Origin: Asaia bogorensis_B
GTDB lineage: Bacteria; Pseudomonadota; Alphaproteobacteria; Acetobacterales; Acetobacteraceae
Assembly: GCF_900465315.1 (NCBI RefSeq)
Contig: NZ_UBIX01000010.1
Strand: one strand, 5' to 3'
Length of the DNA stretch: 64,000 nucleotides
Below the pieces are notes generated by a model, which searched no databases, was not told where the DNA came from, and worked only from the letters and a program-made list of their open reading frames with translations. A program made the translations under genes and the position numbers. Each line of letters opens with the position of its first letter. Position 1 is the stretch's first letter. Below are positions 52,182 through 61,668 of this stretch, piece by piece.

Positions 52182-52511
52182 TTAATGCCCAACCGAACGC
52201 GAAAACACGTTAACAACAATGACCCCAACGATGATAAGGGAGAGCCCGACCAGAGCTGGCGTGTCGAGGGCTTGGCGGAACTTGATCCAGCTGATGGCCG
52301 AAATCAGCACGATCCCGACGCCGGACCAGATGGCATAGGCGATACCGGTGGGCATGGTACGCAAGGTGAAGGATAGCGCGTAAAACGAGATAACATAGCC
52401 CAGAACGCTCAGCATGCCCGGCACTGCGCGCGTGAAGCTGTCCGACATCTTGAGCATGGTGGTGGCAAACACCTCCGAGCAGATCGCAATCAGAAGATAA
52501 AGATACGTCAT
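52182..52511 (-). CDS. small multidrug resistance (SMR) transporter, EmrE/QacE type
   Basis: 109 residues and four hydrophobic helices. The essential membrane glutamate is Glu13 (ICSEVFATTMLK), and AYAIWSGVGIVLI in helix 3 with Trp is the Qac/EmrE-subgroup signature rather than SugE/Gdx. It exports cationic drugs or similar amines as a dimer. The ATG at 52511 directly follows a strong hairpin whose arm contains the only good ribosome-binding stretch (GGGG), suggesting translational control. Isolated gene. Confidence 0.9.
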   Translation of the reverse strand: MTYLYLLIAICSEVFATTMLKMSDSFTRAVPGMLSVLGYVISFYALSFTLRTMPTGIAYAIWSGVGIVLISAISWIKFRQALDTPALVGLSLIIVGVIVVNVFSRSVGH

Positions 52512-52512
52512 G

Positions 52513-52539
52513 AAACCCCGGACCATGAAACCGGGGTTT
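52513..52539 (-). promoter_or_regulatory. hairpin abutting the SMR start codon
   Basis: AAACCCCGG (52513-52521) and CCGGGGTTT (52531-52539) form a perfect 9-bp stem around a 9-base loop. On the minus strand the descending arm (CCGGGGTTT) ends one base before the SMR ATG and includes the GGGG that would bind the ribosome. It may block translation until melted; on the plus strand, with its TTTTCTT tail, it would look like a terminator for nothing obvious. Confidence 0.55.
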
Positions 52540-52806
52540 TCTTATCGCAACCCGGCAGGGGTGTCACCTTACCTGAGGGACCAGGGATACCCACGACTGG
52601 CGTGAGTTCCTGCGGCACAAGGCGTCTGCGCGGTTGGCCGAGAGCTGACAAGAAAGGTCACATGGTGGTGAGGCGCCCGCACCTGAATGATATGTCCTAT
52701 CCAGAACATCCTGCCCCTGCTCTTGCCCCTGCCCGCTTTGCTCCGCGAGGTGGGAGGAGCAACGCCGGGTGCCGGCGACCTTTCAGGGGCCGCCGGGTAC
52801 AATAGG

Positions 52807-54678
52807 TCAGGCCGGCTCGACCTCGTCTGTCTTCAGATAAAGCTTCCCGCCATGGGCCTTGAAGCTCTCTTTCATGTCTTCCATGCCCTGCTCACGTTCG
52901 GCATTGCGCCGGATGTCATGACTGATCTTCATCGAGCAGAATTTGGGCCCGCACATCGAGCAGAAATGGGCAGTCTTGTGCGCCTCTTTCGGCAGGGTCT
53001 CGTCGTGATAGGACCGCGCTGTATCCGGGTCGAGTGCCAGATTGAACTGGTCCTGCCACCGGAATTCGAAACGTGCACGGGAGATGGCATCATCACGAAT
53101 CTGAGCCGCAGGATGCCCCTTAGCGAGGTCAGCGGCATGGGCGGCGATCTTGTAGGTGATGACCCCCACCTTGACGTCGGATCGGTCTGGCAGCCCGAGA
53201 TGCTCTTTGGGCGTGACATAACAGAGCATGGCACACCCATACCAGCCAATCATCGCGGCGCCGATGCCTGAGGTGATGTGATCATAGCCGGGGGCAATAT
53301 CGGTGGTGAGCGGACCAAGCGTATAGAACGGGGCTTCGCCACATTCGCGCAGCTGCTTGGTCATGTTGATCTTGATCTTGTGCATGGGCACATGGCCCGG
53401 CCCTTCGATCATGACCTGACATCCCTTCGCCCATGCAATACGGGCGAGTTCGCCAAGCGTTTCGAGTTCGGCAAACTGGGCCGCGTCGTTTGCATCGGCG
53501 ATCGAGCCAGGGCGCAGCCCGTCACCCAGCGAGAACGAGATGTCGTAGCGACGCATGATGTCGCAGATCTCGTCGAAATGTTCGTACAGGAAATTCTCGC
53601 GGTGATGGGCGAGGCACCATGCGGCCATGATCGACCCGCCGCGTGAGACGATACCTGTGGTGCGTTGCGCCGTGAGCGGCACATGGGCGATGCGGACGCC
53701 TGCATGGATGGTGAAGTAATCCACCCCCTGCTCCGCCTGTTCGATCAGGGTGTCGCGATAGATTTCCCAGGTCAGATCCTCGGCGACGCCGCCCACTTTC
53801 TCCAGCGCCTGATAGAGCGGCACGGTGCCGATCGGCACGGGCGAGTTGCGCAGGATCCAGTCGCGGATATTGTGGATGTTGCGACCGGTTGAGAGGTCCA
53901 TCACCGTATCGGCGCCCCAGCGGATGGACCAGACCAGTTTTTCAACTTCCTCGGCAGCGGAGGATGTCACTGCCGAATTGCCGATATTGGCGTTGATCTT
54001 CACCAGAAAGTTGCGCCCGATGATCATGGGCTCAAGTTCGGGATGGTTGATATTGGCAGGGATGATTGCGCGACCGGCTGCGATTTCCGAGCGCACGAAT
54101 TCAGGGGTGATGAAGCTCGGAATTTCAGCCCCGAAATCCTCTCCATCGGCACGGCGTGCCTCGGCACCCTCGACCATTTCGGCGCGCCCTAGATTTTCAC
54201 GATGGGCGACGAAAATCATCTCGTCCGTGATGATCCCTGCACGGGCGAACTCGTATTGGGTCACAGGGTGGCCATCCTGCCCGCACAGAACGCCGTGGGG
54301 GGCCGGGCACTGGGGCACCGCATGATCGCCCTTGGCGAAGCCGTTATCCTCAGGTTTGATCGCGCGGGTCTCGGTCACTTTCGTGAGGCCACGGCGCGAC
54401 AGCCAATGCTCGCGCAGTCGGGGCAGACCAAGAGATACATCGGCATGATAGCCGGGGGCGGTATAGGGGCCGGATGTGTCGTAAACTCTCACCGCGGGCT
54501 CGTTCGCGCTGGGCTCGAGATCGATTTCGCGAAATGGTACGGTGATATCGGGCCGGTCAGCCGGGCTTGAAATAATCTTGCGCGAGCCCGAGATCGGACC
54601 GGTTGTTACCGTGCCATGCGCGGGCGCGCGATCGAGCGTATTGGCCTTGGTGGAATGAAGCGTTGAGTCGTCCATCAT
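52807..54678 (-). CDS. thiC: phosphomethylpyrimidine synthase
   Basis: Radical SAM enzyme of 623 residues that makes the pyrimidine half of thiamine from aminoimidazole ribotide. The C-terminal cysteine triad CSMCGPKFC binds the 4Fe-4S cluster. Blocks such as NINHPELEPMIIGRNF and SFSLGDGLRPGSIADANDAAQ are diagnostic. Two adjacent ATGs (54678 and 54675) are possible; AGGGGAG is just upstream. A TPP riboswitch lies in the leader, so expression should fall when thiamine pyrophosphate is plentiful. No other thi gene is adjacent. Confidence 0.97.
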   Translation of the reverse strand: MMDDSTLHSTKANTLDRAPAHGTVTTGPISGSRKIISSPADRPDITVPFREIDLEPSANEPAVRVYDTSGPYTAPGYHADVSLGLPRLREHWLSRRGLTKVTETRAIKPEDNGFAKGDHAVPQCPAPHGVLCGQDGHPVTQYEFARAGIITDEMIFVAHRENLGRAEMVEGAEARRADGEDFGAEIPSFITPEFVRSEIAAGRAIIPANINHPELEPMIIGRNFLVKINANIGNSAVTSSAAEEVEKLVWSIRWGADTVMDLSTGRNIHNIRDWILRNSPVPIGTVPLYQALEKVGGVAEDLTWEIYRDTLIEQAEQGVDYFTIHAGVRIAHVPLTAQRTTGIVSRGGSIMAAWCLAHHRENFLYEHFDEICDIMRRYDISFSLGDGLRPGSIADANDAAQFAELETLGELARIAWAKGCQVMIEGPGHVPMHKIKINMTKQLRECGEAPFYTLGPLTTDIAPGYDHITSGIGAAMIGWYGCAMLCYVTPKEHLGLPDRSDVKVGVITYKIAAHAADLAKGHPAAQIRDDAISRARFEFRWQDQFNLALDPDTARSYHDETLPKEAHKTAHFCSMCGPKFCSMKISHDIRRNAEREQGMEDMKESFKAHGGKLYLKTDEVEPA

Positions 54679-54766
54679 GTCTCCCCTTGCGGCGTGGAGT
54701 TATGTCCGACAGCGCAAGAGCAGAGTGAACGGAAGTCGCGTGTAGGGGGACCGGGCCGCTCACACC

Positions 54767-54884
54767 AATCCCTACGCCGGTACGAACCGGATCAGGTTCT
54801 TCGCCCACATGCCGGGGCGAAAGGGTCGCTGCGCTGCGGAAATCCCGCCATCAGCCTCTCAGCCTCTTGTCGAGGCCCCCCCTG
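54767..54884 (-). promoter_or_regulatory. TPP riboswitch controlling thiC
   Basis: On the minus strand the thi-box landmarks appear in order: GGGGGGCC, the CTGAGA motif (AGGCTGAGAGGCTG), ACCCTTTCGCC, then GAACCTGATCCGGTTCGTACC and GGCGTAGGGA at the end. These match the conserved P2/J3-2 and P4/P5 sequences of the TPP riboswitch. It ends about 90 bases before the thiC start, with the ribosome-binding site further on, leaving room for a switching stem. Confidence 0.95.
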
Positions 54885-54996
54885 GTATGGACGGGAGCAT
54901 TGCGTGGTTAGGCGCGTACTGTCAATCGAATTAACGATGCAGGATCACGGCCTCTGCAAGATTGCCCGGTTGGGTTGATAGCCCGTGCGTGGCCTG

Positions 54997-55245
54997 TCAG
55001 GCACGCACATGGGAAGCCCGGGCGCTCATTGGCTTGAGCTGCCCTATTTCCTGATCATGGCGATTCATGCCAGCTGGCGTGATGTGAAAGCGCCCGTCAT
55101 CGCCCAGAGTCACAAAACCCATCTCCTGCAGGCGCTCCAGACAAGGCTGGTCGCGCAAATCCTGCGGACGGCCTATGCCCTCGCAGAGAAGCACACGATG
55201 CAGCGTCGAGCGACAGCACGTTTCGAGATAGGGTTCATCCCACAT
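54997..55245 (-). CDS. small hypothetical protein, winged-helix-like
   Basis: 82 residues from the ATG at 55245; the frame upstream is longer but looks non-coding. The sequence HRVLLCEGIGRPQDL, LERLQEMGFVTLGDDGRFHITPAG resembles a short winged-helix wing (a helix, then beta turn with GRFxITPAG), as seen in MarR-like and other small regulators. No partners. It lies between the thiC riboswitch and pyrD, opposite in direction to pyrD. Confidence 0.55.
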   Translation of the reverse strand: MWDEPYLETCCRSTLHRVLLCEGIGRPQDLRDQPCLERLQEMGFVTLGDDGRFHITPAGMNRHDQEIGQLKPMSARASHVRA

Positions 55246-55521
55246 GATGCTGTCTCCATATTGCGCCCGATTGGGTGGCGTGGCGCTTCGCATAACAGGT
55301 CGCGCCCGGCCTTTCCACGGTCCATCGCATCTTCCGGTCACGTTTTGCCCGTTTTCAGGCAGTCAGGAGCACCTCTGTCCGGGTATTGCACGAGAGCAGG
55401 AAACGGGTCGGGTGGCGACGTCAGGTTTGTGAGTGGCTAGGCAAATTGACCTGGAAAGGGGTCGACCCGTCCTGTCACGACGTTATAGAGAGGCGCACAG
55501 AAATTACCTGCAGGATATGTC

Positions 55522-56595
55522 ATGGCGCGCGCGTTCCTATCCAGACTTTCTACCCGGATGTTCCACGGTTTCGACCCGGAGACGGCGCATGAAGCCGCCA
55601 TCGAGGCGCTTGCGCTGGGGCTCGGGCCGAGTGCCGCGAAGGATGTGCCAGCGCTGGTTACCCGCTGCATGGGGCTGCGTTTTCCAAACCCGGTCGGCCT
55701 CGCCGCAGGGTTTGACAAGAATGCCCGCGCCCCGCTTGCTCTGGCCCGTATGGGTTTCGGTCATGTCGAATGTGGGACCGTGACGCCGCGCCCGCAGGAG
55801 GGCAACCCCAAGCCGCGTCTTTTCCGTCTGACCGAAGACCGGGCGATCATCAACCGCATGGGGTTCAACGGCGATGGCATCGATGCCTTTGTCCAGCGGC
55901 TTGAACGGTTCCGCTCCCTCCAGGCTTGGCGCAATGCAGCACTTCGGGCGGTGCCGGTCGGAGCCAATCTGGGCATCAACAAGCTCGGTGCCCGCCCTCT
56001 GGAAGATTATCCTTATCTCGTCTCGCGCGTCGCTCCTCTGGCTGATTACATTACCATCAACCTTTCATCGCCCAATACGCCGGGACTGCGTGACCTCCAG
56101 AGCGCAGGCACGCTTCTTGACATCCTCAATGCCGTGAAGCGCCATAACGTCGGGCACCCGCCCCTTGTCATCAAGCTGGCGCCTGATCTCGACCCTGACG
56201 CGCTGCCGGAAATTGTCGAGGCGGCCATCGAAGGCGGCGCTGCGGGTATCATCGTGAACAACACCACGATCAGTCGCCCCCCTTCCCTGCGTTCCGCTCT
56301 TGCGCAAGAGACTGGTGGTTTGTCGGGCCGCCCTCTGGCACAGCTGGCGGTGAGGATGCTTCATCGGATTGTGCCGCTGGTTCGGGGGCGTATAGCCGTG
56401 ATCTCCTGCGGCGGCATCGAGAGCGGTTTCGACGTTTTCGAACGTCTGCGGGCTGGCGCCGATATGGTGCAGGTCTATAGCGCCCTGATCTATCACGGAC
56501 CCTATCTGGTGCAGCGCATCAAGAAGGAACTGCTACGCGAGCTCTCCCGTGAGGGTCTGGAGTCCGTAACCGACCTGAAGTCTCTGCGAAGCTGA
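55522..56595 (+). CDS. pyrD: dihydroorotate dehydrogenase (quinone), class 2
   Basis: FMN enzyme of the inner membrane that oxidises dihydroorotate to orotate with quinone; 357 residues. The N-terminal helical segment for membrane binding (LSTRMFHGFDPETAHEAAI) marks class 2. The active-site region NLSSPNTPGLRDLQ contains the catalytic serine, and GIIVNNTTISRP and ISCGGIESG are the FMN-phosphate blocks. ATG at 55522 after CAGGATATGTC. It is monocistronic or leads into the MscS-type gene 91 bases downstream. Confidence 0.96.
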   Translation: MARAFLSRLSTRMFHGFDPETAHEAAIEALALGLGPSAAKDVPALVTRCMGLRFPNPVGLAAGFDKNARAPLALARMGFGHVECGTVTPRPQEGNPKPRLFRLTEDRAIINRMGFNGDGIDAFVQRLERFRSLQAWRNAALRAVPVGANLGINKLGARPLEDYPYLVSRVAPLADYITINLSSPNTPGLRDLQSAGTLLDILNAVKRHNVGHPPLVIKLAPDLDPDALPEIVEAAIEGGAAGIIVNNTTISRPPSLRSALAQETGGLSGRPLAQLAVRMLHRIVPLVRGRIAVISCGGIESGFDVFERLRAGADMVQVYSALIYHGPYLVQRIKKELLRELSREGLESVTDLKSLRS

Positions 56596-56685
56596 GCTGC
56601 GGGTAAACCAAGGATGCAAACGTAATGGCCCCTCGACCGTTTGCATCCCTATCATTCTGAACGAACACTGGAGGCGATCATCGAA

Positions 56686-59052
56686 ATGTCTGCTCTGAAA
56701 AGGCGGTCGGCCCTGCAAACCCTTTACGGGCTCTTCCTTGTCTTTGCCCTTTCGGTATCTCCTTCACTGGCTCAAGCGGCTCCCAGCGACAGCAGTTCAT
56801 CGCTAACACCGCTGGTTCCATCGGCAGCCGACGGATATGGCTGGACGACTGTCTCGGCCACACTGAACCGTCAGATTGCTACGGCGCAGGGGCGCTTGAA
56901 ATATATCTACGGCCAGCTTAACCGCACCGACATCGTTCTTGGCAGTGAGACCCTTTCTGACTTGTCCGATCAGATAGACACGATCACGACAATGGCCCAG
57001 TCAATACAGACGCAGGCGACGTCGTATCAGACTGTCTATCAGAGCTACCTTGAGATCGTCGGTGCCAAGGCGGACGGAGAAAGTCAGGCCATCGTTGCGC
57101 AAAGAACTCATTTGCAGGCGGTGCTGCAAGATATCAAGTCTACGGTGACACAGGGTAAGCTCCTCGGTTTGCAGGCCAAACAGGTCCAGCTGGAGGTGCA
57201 GCGGCGCGGTACGGTGAGTCAGCAGGCTCTGCTGTCCGAGCGCATCGCTTCGCCGTTTACATTGACGTTCTGGCGCAATCTTGTCGCAGAGGGTCAGGAC
57301 CTTCGTCTGACATTCGCCCCGCCACTGAATAACGGTTACGCGGGGGTGCTCTACAACTGGCCCTGGATGCTTGGGTCGCTGATCGTCGTGTTCGCTCTGA
57401 CAGCCCTGCTGTCTCGCCCGGTTTACCGCCTTTTTCGCGTCGCGGAGAGTAACATATCGACGCGCTTCACCGGCGAGCCCCTCGATGACACGCACCAGTC
57501 TTTCATCCCTGTAGCGCTCAGCGGTCTGGCCTGCGGCTTCATCATGTTCGTTCTTTGGGAGATCGCATCCGGGTTACTGTCTCTCGACGCCGGCCGCTCC
57601 CCTTTATTTGCAGCAGGAATTGCCGGTATCATGCCGCTTTGCGGCTTCATCCTCGGAGCAGGCCTGCCGGCCCTGAGCCGTGCTACCGCCGTAGACGCGG
57701 TGTCCCAGCACGTCACCCGTGCCCTGTGGGGTGTAGACTGGGGCGTTGCAATCCTTTTGCTGCTCCAGACACTTTTCATAATTGTCGGTCAGGAAAACGC
57801 TTTTCCCACAACCGCCCGGCGTCTGATCGAGGCATTATTCACGATTGTCGTAAGCCTCCTTTTTGTAGGTTTGTGCCGCAAGCTGACCGGTCGAACAGAC
57901 GCCAAAATGGCGCCGGCTTTCTATGGCATGGCCTGGTTGGTGCTCGTAGTCAGCTGGATTGCCATTGCGCTGGGTTATCTGGCCTTCGCATTTGCTGTTG
58001 CCGTATGGGCACTGACACTCTCAGTGAGCCTTTCGACACTCTTTCTGCTCTCTGTGGCGGTCAAGGAATTCACCACGCGCGCATTTTCGGTTGGCTCGAC
58101 CGTTTCGAGACGTCTCTCACGTCTCGGTGTCCATGCTAACCGGGTCGCGCAGTTCGGGGTCATTGTATCTGGTGCCATCAATATCGGGTTGATTATCGTT
58201 TTCGTGGCGATCTGCCTTTCCGAAGGCAGGCTCGATGTTCCGGTTGTCGCGGATAACGTCCGTGGGCTTTTTGTCGGCCAGACCATCAATGGCGTTCAGT
58301 TTTCGCTGAATACGGCAGTCCTCTGTCTCGTTATTCTTGTTGTGTCCTATTATGCCATCGGCGCATTCAGCCAGTGGCTTGAGTCACGACTTTTCCCGAC
58401 GACCAATCTTGATATCGGCGCCCGCACGTCCATCCTCAACATCTTCAAATATGTCGCATGGATCGCGGTGTTTCTGATGGTGCTTTCAGAAGCCGGCGTG
58501 ACGGTCAAAAACCTGACTTGGGTCGTCAGCGCCTTGTCTGTCGGTATCGGCTTTGGCCTTCAGGCCATTGTGCAGAATTTCGTGTCAGGCGTGATCCTGC
58601 TAGCGGAGCGGCCGATCCGCGTAGGCGATCTGATTGAACTCGGTTCTATTAAGGGAGATGTCAAACGCATCAGTGTTCGTTCGACCGAAATTGGTCTGGG
58701 CGACGGATCGACCATGATTGTCCCGAACTCGCAGTTCATCACCTCTGCCGTTCGCAATGCGACGCTCGGCACTGCACTGAGCGCCGCTTCCGCAACCGTC
58801 ACGATTTCTCCGCGTGCCGATGCGACAAAAGCTCAGGCAGCGTTGATGGACATGATGACCCAGCGCGAGGATATCCTCCAGAACCCTGCACCCGGCGTTG
58901 CCATCTCGGCGATTACCGATACGGGTATAACGCTTGCCCTTTCGGCCAAGGTCGCCTCGGTGCGTGATGTTGGGGGTGTGACCAATGCCATCATGCTGGA
59001 TGCCTACCGCGTATTGCAGGAAGCCGGGGTCGAACTTGGCAAGCCAGCCTGA
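56686..59052 (+). CDS. MscS-type mechanosensitive channel with N-terminal DUF3772 region
   Basis: 788 residues from the ATG at 56686, which follows GGAGG; an in-frame TTG at 56641 is less likely. A signal peptide (FLVFALSVSPSLAQAA) leads to a periplasmic coiled-coil region of about 150 residues (TLNRQIATAQGRLKYIYGQL), then about ten membrane helices, then the MscS core: the pore helix GVTVKNLTWVVSALSVGIGFGLQAIVQNF and the beta domain RPIRVGDLIELG. Protects the inner membrane from pressure during osmotic downshock; the large extra domains are typical of MscK/YbdG-style relatives. A strong terminator follows. Confidence 0.92.
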   Translation: MSALKRRSALQTLYGLFLVFALSVSPSLAQAAPSDSSSSLTPLVPSAADGYGWTTVSATLNRQIATAQGRLKYIYGQLNRTDIVLGSETLSDLSDQIDTITTMAQSIQTQATSYQTVYQSYLEIVGAKADGESQAIVAQRTHLQAVLQDIKSTVTQGKLLGLQAKQVQLEVQRRGTVSQQALLSERIASPFTLTFWRNLVAEGQDLRLTFAPPLNNGYAGVLYNWPWMLGSLIVVFALTALLSRPVYRLFRVAESNISTRFTGEPLDDTHQSFIPVALSGLACGFIMFVLWEIASGLLSLDAGRSPLFAAGIAGIMPLCGFILGAGLPALSRATAVDAVSQHVTRALWGVDWGVAILLLLQTLFIIVGQENAFPTTARRLIEALFTIVVSLLFVGLCRKLTGRTDAKMAPAFYGMAWLVLVVSWIAIALGYLAFAFAVAVWALTLSVSLSTLFLLSVAVKEFTTRAFSVGSTVSRRLSRLGVHANRVAQFGVIVSGAINIGLIIVFVAICLSEGRLDVPVVADNVRGLFVGQTINGVQFSLNTAVLCLVILVVSYYAIGAFSQWLESRLFPTTNLDIGARTSILNIFKYVAWIAVFLMVLSEAGVTVKNLTWVVSALSVGIGFGLQAIVQNFVSGVILLAERPIRVGDLIELGSIKGDVKRISVRSTEIGLGDGSTMIVPNSQFITSAVRNATLGTALSAASATVTISPRADATKAQAALMDMMTQREDILQNPAPGVAISAITDTGITLALSAKVASVRDVGGVTNAIMLDAYRVLQEAGVELGKPA

Positions 59053-59077
59053 CATCACAGCGATCGGCTCTGAAATG

Positions 59078-59115
59078 AACAAGGGGGCGGGAGATCAATC
59101 TCCCGCCCCCTTATT
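59078..59115. terminator. strong terminator after the MscS-type gene
   Basis: AAGGGGGCGGGAGA pairs perfectly with TCTCCCGCCCCCTT around a 4-base loop, followed by ATTT. It lies between the MscS-type gene (plus) and the UbiH-type gene (minus), so it can serve both. Confidence 0.9.
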
Positions 59116-59149
59116 TCATCTCTCACCCTGAATTTTTTCAGACAACGGC

Positions 59150-60388
59150 TCAGGCTGCGTGGTCACGGTCCATCAGGAAGCCTGTGACCAAGGATTTGAA
59201 CGGTGTCAGACGCTCGGCAAGCGCCAGCCCCGCCCGGCGCAATGCCAGAACAGGTTTGGCGTCATGGGTGTAAAGTGAGGCAATACCATTCGTGGCGGCA
59301 AACAAGGGTGCCGTGGCCCGGCGATGACGGCGCTCGAAGCGTCGCAGCAGATCGGCAGCGCCCGGATCGGCATCACCCAAGCCGATTTCCTCACTCAGGA
59401 TACTCTGGCCTTTGAGCCCGAGATTGAAGCCATGGGCTGTTATCGGATGCATGCCCACAGCGGCATCGCCGATCAAGGCAAGGCGCGGGGCCTGAAAGCG
59501 ATGGGCGAAGACGGTTTTGAGGGGGTAGGTACAGCGCGCGCTTTCCAAACTCATCGGGCCCAGTCGCCCCTGTGTCCTGCGCGTGATGTCCTCATCAAAG
59601 GCAGCTTTATCGAGCTGCTTGAGCGCCTCAATTTCGGAAGGGTCAAGGGTCAGCACGAGTGATGACAAATGACCGGGCTGATCGTCATCTGCCACTGGCA
59701 AGAGGGCAATTGTCTGCCCTTCATCGAACCACTGCAGCGCCACGCCGTCATGCGGCTCGGGGTGGCGCATGCGGCAGACCATGATGACCTTGCCGAAATC
59801 ATGCACGATTGCGCCAATTCCGCGAGACTGCCTGATTCGTGAGAACCGTCCATCCGCTGCGACCAGAAGAGCGCTTTCGATGAGCCTGCCATCATCGAGC
59901 AGGACCGTCGCGACATCGCTGGTGCCGGAGCTTCTCGCAACAGAGCGACCCGACAGGATCGATACTTTGCCCTGCCCCTGAACCGCTCGATGCAGCGCGG
60001 TGCGAATCAGGTGGTTGGGAACGAGATAACCCAGCGCTTCAGTCGCGTCGCCGAATTCCTGCCCTGCCGGGGCCCGAAACAGCAAAGCCCCCGAAGGATG
60101 ATCCGGCGCTTCCTGGCCAGTCTCAATGCGGGCAGTTTTCAAGGGCGAAACACACTCGGATGGAATGTGACGCCAGACATCATGCGTCTGCAGCCAGCTG
60201 CGCGAGTGATGGGTCAGGGCGATCTCACGACCATCAAACTTAGGTGCGCTGAGGGCCGCATCGGGTGCCGGATCGATGACGCCGACGCGCCAGCCACTCT
60301 CGGCAAGAGAAAGCGCGCAGGCCAGCCCTGCCGGGCCGGCCCCGGCAATCGTGATATCGAAACCGAGCGATGAGCCTGTGCGCGTCAC
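59150..60388 (-). CDS. UbiH/UbiF-family FAD monooxygenase
   Basis: 412 residues. The FAD-binding GAGPAGLACALSLAESG is near the N-terminus, and the second FAD block LALIGDAAVGMHPITAHGFNLGLKG near residue 310 identifies the ubiquinone-hydroxylase group. It hydroxylates an intermediate of ubiquinone synthesis; which ring position (UbiH, UbiF or a combined UbiL/M) cannot be told. Its start overlaps the stop of the nitroreductase gene (ATGA) on the same strand. Confidence 0.9.
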   Translation of the reverse strand: MTRTGSSLGFDITIAGAGPAGLACALSLAESGWRVGVIDPAPDAALSAPKFDGREIALTHHSRSWLQTHDVWRHIPSECVSPLKTARIETGQEAPDHPSGALLFRAPAGQEFGDATEALGYLVPNHLIRTALHRAVQGQGKVSILSGRSVARSSGTSDVATVLLDDGRLIESALLVAADGRFSRIRQSRGIGAIVHDFGKVIMVCRMRHPEPHDGVALQWFDEGQTIALLPVADDDQPGHLSSLVLTLDPSEIEALKQLDKAAFDEDITRRTQGRLGPMSLESARCTYPLKTVFAHRFQAPRLALIGDAAVGMHPITAHGFNLGLKGQSILSEEIGLGDADPGAADLLRRFERRHRRATAPLFAATNGIASLYTHDAKPVLALRRAGLALAERLTPFKSLVTGFLMDRDHAA

Positions 60389-60993
60389 TTGTCCGCCTCG
60401 AAGCTGACGGGTTCGCCCTTCCAGAACGCCATATACTCGGCAATGTCGGGGCGTTTGCTGCCATGGACAGGTTTGTCCGGCGTGCCCACGAAAAGGAACC
60501 CTGCGAGGCGCTGGGAGTCCCGAAGCCCCAAAGCCTCACGGAAACAAGGCTGCTCCGCGAAGTCGCTCGATACCCAGAAGCCGCCAAAACCCTCGGCATG
60601 AAGCGCATTCAGGACGTTCATGGCCCCCGCACCGATCGACAGTTCCTGCTCCGAGACGGGAATCTTGCCTCGGGAGTCGATCTCCATGACGAGGGCTATG
60701 GTCATGGGCATCTCACCAAAACGCTGGCGGCGCTTGTCGATCTTCTTTTGCGGCACCTCAGAGTCGGCCGCGCTCATGGCCTTGACGACCTGCTCGGCAA
60801 ATTCCGCGCGATGCTTGCCCTTGATCACAATGTATCGCCAAGGCCGCATCTTCCCGTGATCCGGCGCTCGCAGCCCGGCAGAGAGGATGCGGGCGATCTG
60901 CTCCTTGTCAGGAGCGGGCGCGCTCAGATGATCGGTCGAGGCCCTGGATAGCAGGACATCAAGGGCGGGGGATGATGCGGGAGAGCTGCTCAT
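60385..60993 (-). CDS. nitroreductase family protein
   Basis: 202 residues, FMN-dependent, YdjA-like. The opening block SRASTDHLSAPAPDKEQIARIL and APDHGKMRPWRY matches the small nitroreductase subgroup, and GAGAMNVLNALHAEGFGGFW follows. A much longer open frame extends upstream to 61620 but is antisense to hisB; the ATG at 60993 is the natural start. Uses NAD(P)H to reduce nitro compounds or quinones; the true substrate is unknown. Divergent from hisB, 78 bases away. Confidence 0.88.
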   Translation of the reverse strand: MSSSPASSPALDVLLSRASTDHLSAPAPDKEQIARILSAGLRAPDHGKMRPWRYIVIKGKHRAEFAEQVVKAMSAADSEVPQKKIDKRRQRFGEMPMTIALVMEIDSRGKIPVSEQELSIGAGAMNVLNALHAEGFGGFWVSSDFAEQPCFREALGLRDSQRLAGFLFVGTPDKPVHGSKRPDIAEYMAFWKGEPVSFEADK

Positions 60994-61071
60994 GCCGGAT
61001 AGATGGCAAGTTCCCGCGTGCTCGCCAAGAGGCCATCGCGTATTCGCGACGAATAGTTTATGGAGGGAAAC

Positions 61072-61668
61072 ATGACAGACGCCCGACAGTCCCGCATCCA
61101 CCGCAAGACCGGTGAGACCGATATCTCCGTTGCGATCAATCTTGATGGCAGCGGGCAGGCCGAACTCGATAGCGGCATAGGGTTTTTCGACCATATGTTG
61201 ACCGCGCTTGCCAAGCACGGCGGATTCGACCTCGATGTGCGCTGTCACGGTGACCTTCATGTGGATGGCCATCATACCGTCGAGGATATTGGCATCGCCC
61301 TCGGCAAGGCCTTTGCCCAGGCGCTGGGTGACAAGAAGGGCATCACCCGCTTCGGGCATGCGCTGGTGCCACTCGATGAGGCGCTGTGTGAGGTGGTCGT
61401 GGATATCTCGGGCCGGCCCTACCTCGCCTGGAATGTAACCTTCGAGCGCGAGCGTATCGGCGAGATGGATACGGATCTGTTCGAGGAATTCTATCGCGCC
61501 TTTGCCATGGCATCGTCGATTGCGCTTCATGTGACCTGCAAGGCCGGGCGCAACGCTCATCATATTGCAGAGAGCGGATTCAAGGCATTTGCCCGCGCTC
61601 TGCGAATGGCGGTCGCGCATGATCCGCGAGCGCTTGGCATGATTCCATCCACGAAGGGGGTCTTGTGA
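61072..61668 (+). CDS. hisB: imidazoleglycerol-phosphate dehydratase
   Basis: 198 residues, Mn-dependent, step 6 of histidine synthesis. The two metal-binding repeats are GFFDHMLTALAKHGGFDL ... DGHHTVEDIGIALG and ... GRNAHHIAESGFKAFARAL. It lacks the N-terminal phosphatase domain of enteric HisB, as in other alphaproteobacteria. The ATG at 61072 follows GGAGG; an earlier ATG at 61060 is less well placed. It begins the his operon and its stop overlaps the next start. Confidence 0.97.
   Translation: MTDARQSRIHRKTGETDISVAINLDGSGQAELDSGIGFFDHMLTALAKHGGFDLDVRCHGDLHVDGHHTVEDIGIALGKAFAQALGDKKGITRFGHALVPLDEALCEVVVDISGRPYLAWNVTFERERIGEMDTDLFEEFYRAFAMASSIALHVTCKAGRNAHHIAESGFKAFARALRMAVAHDPRALGMIPSTKGVL

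Noticed and set aside
52540..52806. Possible guanidine (ykkC) riboswitch upstream of the SMR gene
   Set aside because: I looked for the guanidine-I, II and III landmarks (such as the two short ACGR-loop hairpins of type II) and did not find them.
60994..61620. Upstream extension of the nitroreductase frame by about 210 codons
   Set aside because: It is antisense to hisB, has no recognisable domain, and the ATG at 60993 gives a protein of normal length.
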